Source: Conus ventricosus (Eukaryota > Mollusca > Gastropoda > Neogastropoda > Conidae). From it: a stretch of 64,000 nt of DNA. Both the position numbers and the translations under genes were made by a program. Under the pieces are notes generated by a model that was given only the letters and a program-made list of their open reading frames with translations, ran no database searches and was not told the origin of the DNA. The stretch covers positions 133,929,386-133,993,385 of the forward strand of contig CM031595.1 in the NCBI GenBank assembly GCA_018398815.1, in the 5' to 3' direction. Shown piece by piece: positions 57,087 to 64,000 of this stretch; position 1 is the stretch's first letter; every line of letters starts with the position of its first letter.

Positions 57087-57720
57087 GCCGAAAATCAATT
57101 TTCATAGTATGAAAATCGATTTTTTGTGCAAATTACTTACCAATAGGCCCAATAATCAATAACCAGGTGCAAATTACGCCGGTAATCAATAACAGGCCCC
57201 AACAATCAATAAAGGGCCGAAAATCAATTTTATGTGCAAATTATTTAACAAAATCAATGTTAGGTGTAAAAATCAATAACCGGCCCCGCTAATCGATTAT
57301 CAGACGTTATTTGCACCTGGTTATTGATTATTGGTCCTATTGGTCAGTAATTTGCTTATAAAATTGATTTTCATACTATGAAAATTGATTTTCGGCCGGA
57401 AAGTGAATTGTGTGCATTTCACGAAAATCGATTTTCATGGTACGAAAATCGATTTTATGTGCAAATTACTTACCAACAAACCCGATAATCAATAACCAGG
57501 TGCAAATTACGCCGGAAATTAATAACCGGCCCCGATAATCAATAACGGGCCAAAAATCAATTTTATGTGCAAATTATTTACCAAAATCATATAAAGGTGT
57601 AGAAATCAATAACCGGTTCGATAATCGATTATCAGGCGTTATTTGCACCTGGTTATTGATTATCGGGCCTATTGATCAATAATTTGATGAAAATCGATTT
57701 TCGGACGAAAGTGAATTTTT
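57086..57720. repeat. Two tandem fold-back elements rich in ATCGAT/ATCAAT
   Basis: Copy 1 is 57086-57397 and copy 2 57422-57693. Each has arms of about 90 bp that are inverted repeats (GGCCGAAAATC...CCAGGTGCAAAT against ATTTGCACCTGG...GATTTTCGGCC). The arms contain short palindromes such as GAAAATCGATTTTC. The spacer AAAGTGAATT..TGCATTTCAC follows each copy. Confidence 0.9.
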
Positions 57721-57730
57721 GCATTTCACA

Positions 57731-57734
<4 letters not shown>

Positions 57735-57803
<69 letters not shown>

Positions 57804-57959
57804 CCAATTGAGTGTCACAGAGGTCTAAATTTAAAAGTAATGCTTATGTTTCTTTTTGTTTGTTTTGTTTGTTTTTCTTTGTTTGTTTGTTTTGTTTTGT
57901 TTTGTTTTTGTTGCTCCATATAGAATTTTCATGAATATCCCATGAATAAATATCTAATG

Positions 57960-58021
<62 letters not shown>
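57735..58021. repeat. (CT)n and (GA)n tracts
   Basis: (CT)n at about 57735-57800, a T/G-rich stretch, then (GA)n at about 57961-58021. Confidence 0.95.
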
Positions 58022-58022
<1 letters not shown>

Positions 58023-58429
58023 TCTTCGCTTAGGCATGTAGAAGTAGCACTACGTATTCAAACCTCTACCTTGTTTTGGCACTACGAGAAGTAAGGAAAC
58101 GTAGCTAAAAAGCGACTGCCCTCTGTCACTAATGGACATTTTTGATTAGCTGTATATAGATGGCAAAAAAGGAGAAAGAAGCTCGAATGCTGACTTGCGA
58201 TCTCTATTGGCTACTGTCCTTTAGCACTACGTGGCAGTAGCTCTACATACTTTCGTGTGTTTTGTTTTCTATTTCTTTCTTTAGCACTACGTGACAATAG
58301 CTCTACATGATGAAATTTAGAACTGCTGCACTGGCAGCGCAGATTTTTGTATTGGACGGACTAGGCCTATTACTCATCAATTAAATACCGATACTGTTTT
58401 GAGCACAATGCCTTCTGCCCCCTTGTTGA
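58022..58429. repeat. Dispersed AGCACTACGT repeats
   Basis: TTAGCACTACGTGGCAGTAG at 58221 and TTAGCACTACGTGACAATAG at 58281 are near-identical and continue CTCTACAT. A shorter GTAGCACTACGT occurs at about 58046. No gene. Confidence 0.7.
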
Positions 58430-58585
58430 GAGAGAGAGAGAGGGAGGGAGGGAGAAAAGGAGAGAGAGAAGAAGAGAGAGAGAGAAGAGAGAGAGAGGAA
58501 GAGAGAGGGGAGGGGAGAGAGAGAGAGTTCTTAGATTATCTCTTTCTGTCTCTCTGAATCTCTGTCTCCGCATCTCTCTGTCTCC

Positions 58586-58634
<49 letters not shown>

Positions 58635-58766
58635 ATTATGGCTCTCTCTGTCTTTGTCTCTCTCTGATTATCTCTCTCTCATTCTCTCTCTCTCTCTCTC
58701 TCCTTTTCTCTCTTTCTCTCCTCTCTCTCTCTCCTCTCTCTCTCTCTCCCCTCTCTCTCTCTCTCT
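58430..58766. repeat. (GA)n and (CT)n tracts
   Basis: Interrupted (GA)n at 58430-58527, then (CT)n tracts to 58766 with short spacers. The switch of purine strand near 58528 makes a loose inverted repeat. Confidence 0.9.
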
Positions 58767-59249
58767 TGATTTCTGCATTTTGGTTATTTCAATTTATCGT
58801 AATTTAATACAACTCGGAACTCTGAACATTTTTTTTTTTTGTACTTGGCCTTAGGCCAGGGGCTTTTGGGCCCAAAAATGCGGAGGAGGGATGGAACTGG
58901 GAAAGAAAATGATTTACAAAAAATTTATATTTTGACGCACTAAACCATTCCATATACTCGGGGGACTCAGGAATTTTAACGTAAGGTCACCAACCCGTAT
59001 AGCTATGGAAACCCCGCGTGTATGACACTTTTAAATAAAGAACTGTAAATGAACACAAATTAATGGTAACAATGACTCCTGTCACCAAATACAGAGAAAA
59101 ATAAAGCAAAACAAAGAAAGGATCAATACCCAAACTTGTGACAATTAAATGTATTCCGTCTCTTATCTCGGGTTTTTTAAACAAAATATGAACATTGCAA
59201 CATATCTAGTCAGGATGCAACTTTTGATTCTGTAACAAAATATGACAAT
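58767..59249. other. No gene seen
   Basis: Unique AT-rich sequence containing a short palindrome, GGCCTTAGGCC, at about 58847. Confidence 0.6.
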
Positions 59250-59425
59250 CCGGTCACGTACGATACGAGATCACGTACGAGGACACGTACGGCCGAGGGC
59301 ACGTACGGCACGGTAGGTAGGTGGTGGAACATAGACCTGGGGAAATATGGAGGTGGGGGAACATAGACCTGGGGGAATATGGAGGTGGGGGAACATAGAC
59401 ATGGGGGAACATAGAGCGCCTCCCT
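59250..59425. repeat. Minisatellites: CACGTACG units and a ~32-bp G-rich unit
   Basis: CACGTACG recurs at about 59255, 59271, 59283 and 59299. It is followed by units GGGGGAACATAGACCTGGGG plus AATATGGAGGTG, repeated about three times to 59415. Confidence 0.85.
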
Positions 59426-60057
59426 AGTGGGGACCTACTGACATTATCCAGTAGTGATTGCGCTACACCATCGCCATACAAACGGGCCGTTGTCACTATT
59501 TTTCTTTCTTTCTGCTGTAGAGCAAACGGGCATAGCGATATAGACACGTAGTTCTAGAGAACGCGAACATGCATGGCTTTTTCGGTACATGGTCAATTGT
59601 AGTGATATAGACACGTAGTCTTAAAGGGTCGTATGGTTTACGACACGTAGATCTATTGGTCGTAGGGCTAATAACTGGTAGTGCTTTAGATACGTAGTGA
59701 TTGCGCTACGCACCCCCTGATGTTCAGCAATGTCCTGAAAAATAAAAACCCAAACTATTATTCACTGGAGTCCAACAAGTTGTTTTTTGTGGACATGGAC
59801 ACTTTCTTGTTAATAAGAATCGTGACTTCAGTTTTGTTGGAAACAGTAACAGCAGGGGAAAAAATCAATCACAAACATGCAACAGTTTCAGTGGCAGCAG
59901 GCAGTGTGACTGACTGACTGCCACTATGACAGTAACAATGTATGTTTCAGTTTGATGCCAAGACTCAACAAAAACCAACAACTATCTTTGCAACCAACCA
60001 TACACTGAGAATGAAATTAAACACAAAAAGATCAACCACCCATTCCACAAACCTTAC
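59426..60057. other. No gene; short GACACGTAGT repeats; possible intron of the THAP gene
   Basis: ATATAGACACGTAGT occurs at about 59540 and 59608, and TAGTGATTGCGCTAC at about 59452 and 59696. If the THAP exon at 60058-60462 is real, this would be its intron on the minus strand. Confidence 0.55.
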
Positions 60058-60462
60058 TTTCTTTACGTCTCTGAGTTTGGCTCTCTTGCTCCTGACAGAA
60101 TCTGTGTCACTGTTGCGTTTGAGGCTTGCACTTGCAGCTGGCGAATGAACAGAGAGTGCTTTAATACATTTTTCTGTTATAATTGTCGGCACAGCATCCT
60201 CTTTCAGCTGTCTTCGGACCCTAATTCTAGCTTCCACCATTACCTTTCAGGTGTGTTGGTCTTGGAAACTGTGCTCTTCGAAGTGACGACCGCAAATGCC
60301 ATGATAACTGTCCCGAAGAACAAAATCTTTCCTCGTTGTGGTGACAAAATTTATCCACAATCGCCTAAACTGGCTGAAGGCACCTGAAAAAGCATGAACG
60401 CTTACTCTTTGCTTATTTCCTGACGAAATTCCGCAACCAGACACAGTACACATTCGCACCAT
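60058..60462 (-). CDS. THAP-domain exon with one internal TGA
   Basis: A THAP zinc-finger DNA-binding domain fills the first ~93 codons: C-x4-C (CTVSGC), the Trp in RRLWINF, C-x2-H (CGRH), and RVRRQLKEDAVPTI at its end, all correctly spaced. Codon 72 (60247-60249) is TGA in the same frame. The exon ends at a good donor, AAAGTAAGG (60060-60052 on the minus strand), after a Lys/Arg-rich stretch. So it looks like the first exon of a THAP gene or a THAP transposase. The single stop is either a real nonsense change or a sequencing error. Start at the Met at 60462, one residue pattern (MVRMC) typical of THAP proteins. Confidence 0.6.
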
Positions 60463-60639
60463 CTCACTTCAGCCGAACACGAACAGCGACTTGGCTTTTC
60501 TGCGTCATCAATCGGGAAACCCCCTTTTTATCGAAATCGAGGCTCTCGTTCCTGTTTCAGCCTCTCGCTTTCCCAGTCTCTTCTTCTTCTCCTTCCTAAA
60601 ATACTGGTTCACTCAAAAATGAGCAGGTCACCAGCGCGC

Positions 60640-61495
60640 ATGTTAAAAAAAAAAAAAGTAGAATAAAATAACATAAAACAGTGCGACTCAGACTGTTGGC
60701 CCCTGGAGCAAACTTGGCAACAAGGGGTCGCACTCAATATTCAATAAAATATCTGGGGAAGTAAAAATAGAAAAACGTCAATATGCAGATCTCAAAACTG
60801 TCGAATCAATTTGTTTTTTGAATGAGATTGCACCTGTGGCAATCTTGATGGCACCCGGCAGTGAGTTCCACAGCCGTACAGAACTGGGATAAAAAGAATG
60901 CAAGTGGCTGTCAATATTTGATGCAGGTATGGTATAACATTGACCGCCACTCCTGGTGCTACTTTTATTCAATACTAGTTGTTCCATTGGAATATCAATT
61001 ACTTTAGCTCTGCCTTTGAAAAAGGTGTTAAGTTTAATAAAAGCTCTTCTCTCTTCTAAGGGTTTCCATTCTAATTTTCTCATGTTCTTCCTAGTATTCC
61101 CCTTTTCTCTGATGTGGTTCCCTGTTACGAACCGTGCTGCTCTCTTCTGAATCTTTTCAAGGTTATCAATGTCCTTTAGATGGTAAGGATCCCAAACTGA
61201 GCAACCATATTCCAGTACTGGTCTAACCAGTGTTTTGTAGCAGTCGTCTTTAACCTTTTGGGGGCAGTCATTGATATTCCTGTATAAGAAAGCTAAGATG
61301 TTATTTGCTTTCTTACATACTAAATTGTAATGTTCTTTCCATTTGAGACGACTATCTATAATCACGCCTAAATATTTTGCAGCATTAGTTTCTTTAAGAA
61401 TAGTATTATGGATAGAATAATCTGATCTAATTGGCGAGCGTTTGTTACATATACGCAACACTTGGCACTTTTGGGGATGAAATTCCAGGAAATGC
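60640..61495 (-). pseudogene. CR1-like LINE 3' fragment, 5'-truncated
   Basis: A 227-codon frame (61461-60778), with a few more codons upstream in another frame, encodes the C-terminus of a CR1-type RT: KYLGVIIDSRLKWKEH, LVRPVLEYGCSVWDP, IQKRAARFV and RLWNSLP. The polymerase core is missing, as usual for 5'-truncated copies. A 3' UTR with a T-rich end follows to about 60640. This family is distinct from the LINE at 43210. The frame itself is open, which suggests a fairly recent insertion. Confidence 0.9.
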
Positions 61496-61798
61496 TGCTC
61501 TCACTGCAAAATGAGAGCACAGGCAGCTGATTCGGGGCTGGGTTTCGCAATACGACCACATACTAAAACCGTGTATTTGGTCAAAACAGATTTGTAAAAA
61601 TGGGTGAGAACCCCTTTAAGAGAAAAAGAGAAGGAAAGAGAAATGAAGAAGTCCTCCTTTTTTTATTTTTTTTTTTATTGCGCTCTCCTGTTTTCCGTCG
61701 CTTTATAATCAAGTTGGTTCCAGCGACGTATGCATCCAGATCCACACGCGTGTGCACACGGTCAAACATAACTGTTAAGGAACATCAGAGACTCGGCT

Positions 61799-61801
<3 letters not shown>
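61496..61801. other. No gene seen
   Basis: Unique sequence between a LINE fragment and a microsatellite. Confidence 0.6.
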
Positions 61802-61847
<46 letters not shown>

Positions 61848-61868
61848 TGCGTGCGTGCGTGCGTGCGT

Positions 61869-61918
<50 letters not shown>
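61802..61918. repeat. (GT)n with (GTGC)n core
   Basis: (TG)n to 61845, GTGCGTGC units to about 61868, then (TG)n to 61918. Confidence 0.95.
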
Positions 61919-61922
<4 letters not shown>

Positions 61923-62223
61923 TCGAAAAGGCAGAAGAAAGACATCACACAAAATTTTCAGGAAATTTTGAATAGTCACAGGTGGCAGAAAGACAAGGGA
62001 GAATACTCTGGAATAGGCTATATCATTGCGATAGGTGCAAGTAGAGGAGTGTACCAGTGTTGATACTTTGGACCGCCGAAAACGTGTACGGAACTTTGTC
62101 GGGGTTTTGGTGGTTTGACAGTTTGTTTATAATAATTATTAATCTGCGAATATGAGCATATTTCAGAGTGTGAAATCACTTTACTAATATTTGTAACTTA
62201 TCATAAGGCAGTTGAGCTTCGTA
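61919..62223. other. No gene seen
   Basis: Unique sequence up to the MITE target duplication. Confidence 0.6.
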
Positions 62224-62518
62224 GCTCATTACGGTTACTTCCCATTTGGTCTACTCCCATTTCGCATACTCAGAAATGTGTGAGCACGACTTGGCCTAAC
62301 GGCCTTCGTTCATTCGTCCTTCGTCCTCTCTCGGGCTTCGCCCTACTCTAATCTAAAGACCATCGATTCTGCTTTGGAGTAGACTGGGACACTGGTTACG
62401 CCAGGGGGAGCCTTGCAGTATGGTCAGTATGGAAATAGACGAAATGGGAGTAGCCTAGTAGACGAAATGGGAGTAGACCAAATGGGAGTAGACCAAATGG
62501 GATGTCACCGCTCATTAC
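62224..62518. mobile_element. 277-bp MITE with 9-bp target duplication
   Basis: GCTCATTAC at 62224-62232 is repeated at 62510-62518. Between them the ends are inverted repeats: GGTTACTTCCCATTTGG.. on the left and, reversed, GGTGACATCCCATTTGG.. on the right, 24 of 26 bases alike. Tandem GGGAGTAGACCAAAT units lie just inside the right end. No ORF. A 9-bp duplication suggests a Mutator-like or similar superfamily, but the family is not identified. Confidence 0.8.
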
Positions 62519-64000
62519 ACCCATCACTTAGTGTTTACCAATATGTACACAACGCTGTTCAGTTTGCATGGTGCAGTGCAAGCCTACACCTCTAACACAG
62601 AGATATGGGCTCGTGACGACGAGTACCGTCATGTCTGACTCTCATTTGGCTATGACGTAGGCTAAGTCTTGATACTCGGTTGTACACACACACACACACA
62701 CACACACAACATAAAATCGATATCGCCATACACCAACACTTCCCCTGGCATTCACTTACCTGGTGACATGACGCAACTGCAGCCAGGGGACTGCTGGGCC
62801 AGGATTGTGTACCCTTTACTGTTATGGGGTTTGGCCCAGCTCAAGCCTTGCCTTTTGCAGAAAGTGCGCCGTCGTCATTACCATCTTCCAGTTGGGGAGA
62901 CAAACGTTTTACTCTGGACCTCAAAGAGAGCTATCACCTCCATCACTTCCACTTGGTGAGACAAATACAATGATTCCACTCCACCCTACAGCCTAGTACA
63001 GGATAGCTTTCACCTCTCTCCACCCCCCCCCCCCCCCCCCCACCCACCACCTCCCTTCCAATCCCCAGTACATTCCTGTCTATTTGCAATCAGAGTGAAG
63101 GTGGAGTCTGAAGTCTTTGACTGACTCCACAGTCAAGGCTTATTCACTCTGTTTCACCCCCTTGCAGTGTTTGGGTAAAACTGTTTCAGTCAATTTGAAG
63201 TGTGTTTGTGCTGCAGTGGCAGCTTTTGTTTCTTACCAGTCCTTGGATGGTGATTTGGGTTTTGCACCGCTTTTCATCGTTGGCTTGATAAGCCCTTCAT
63301 TCATGATTTGTTATAATTTCTTGCTTGGAGTCCAGGAAATTGCCCTGTGATGATATTGAATAAGAAAGGCAGACTGTGGTTTTTATATGCCCTTGTAGCA
63401 TGGAGGGTAGAGCTTATTAGAGGAGTTTGTCAGAAATACAGCCTAGATGATATGACCGGTACTCTTGTATAGAATATCTCCTTGGACACCTAGCTGTTCA
63501 GTTCCTGTTTGTAAGAGGTGTCCAATGTAACAGTACTGTAATCTGAGCAGGAACAAATAAGAGTGATCAATATGAGCTGACTTCCTGAAGACTTGATGCT
63601 TCCTTCTTATCAGTGCTCGACTGGAGTTTGCTTTTAAAAAATTTTTTTTTTAGTCATCCTGTTTATATGTTCAGACTAGAAGAGAAATTCATAATGATGA
63701 ATTTTTTTTAAAGAAATGAACAATCCATTTTCCTTATGATGTGATTACTTAGCTAGTAGAAATGCGATTTTTGGTTGTTTTTTTTTACACTGAACATGTT
63801 GCACTTTTTGGGTTAAAATTCATACCCCATTTCTCAGGTTTTGCATATTCATGTAATCTGCCTCCATTTGGATCTGTCTTTATTTATGTAGATTAAGAGA
63901 CAGTTCGATTTTGACCAACTGGACACAAGCAGGTTTATATATATGTAACATGGCAGAGAAGTAAGATTAGGCCCATGACTGTGTCTAGAATTGAGGGACT
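62519..64000. other. No supported gene; (CA)n and poly(C)
   Basis: (CA)n at about 62683-62708 and a poly(C) run at about 63024-63040. Short open frames (for instance 63117-63350, partly hydrophobic) show no family motif. The last kilobase is AT-rich with T-runs. Confidence 0.6.

Noticed and set aside
60778..61461. Host reverse-transcriptase-derived gene, because the frame is open
   Set aside because: It is a typical 5'-truncated CR1 3' end with UTR; an open frame alone does not indicate domestication.

Overview
The window looks like nuclear DNA of an invertebrate animal, most likely a mollusc and probably a gastropod. It has very many long (CA)n, (CT)n and G/C-run tracts, a Nimb/I-clade LINE of the kind known from snails, a CR1-group LINE carrying a 2A motif, and DNA transposons of piggyBac, Kolobok-like and Harbinger types. 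The taxon is an inference; no host gene is complete enough to fix it. I see no rRNA or tRNA gene and no CRISPR array. Most of the window is mobile DNA, simple repeats and a virus-like element, with only two weak candidates for host exons (53.8 kb +, 60.4 kb -).

Layout. 1-10.1 kb: the 3' end of a Ty3/Gypsy element (integrase, pol C-terminus, candidate 3' LTR) split by a 6.0 kb minus-strand Nimb-type LINE with an exact 12-bp target duplication. 10.2-18.2 kb: microsatellites, a BED-finger transposase remnant, a 1.14 kb THAP-bearing element with 31-bp inverted repeats and TTAA duplication, a Harbinger transposase fragment and a 1.6 kb composite microsatellite. 18.2-35.6 kb: a ~17.3 kb Polinton/Maverick/adintovirus-like endogenous element. 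35.6-37.7 kb: a second partial copy of its capsid region. 37.7-43.2 kb: mostly unassigned, with LINE fragments. 43.2-48.7 kb: a near full-length LINE whose ORF1 starts with a 2A ribosome-skipping motif. 49-64 kb: minisatellites, a 512-bp tandem array, a doubled fold-back element, a THAP exon, a CR1 fragment and a 277-bp MITE.

The virus-like element holds, from left to right: a palindromic end with a decayed ATPase 3' fragment, a poorly readable 5 kb block, a protein-primed family B DNA polymerase (-), a small membrane protein (-), a capsid-like protein (-), a coiled-coil/proline-rich membrane protein (+), a conserved virion-type membrane protein (-), two short virion-type ORFs (+) and an intact FtsK/HerA-type packaging ATPase (+), then the second palindromic end. 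These genes together would replicate, package and enclose a linear dsDNA genome. I could not find the integrase or the adenain-type protease expected of classical Polintons. The ends form ~99-nt imperfect palindromes rather than plain inverted repeats, which is the most unusual feature here.

Many frames are broken by 1-bp indels. The two capsid-region copies differ from each other by more indels than substitutions, so part of this 'decay' may be noise from an unpolished long-read assembly.
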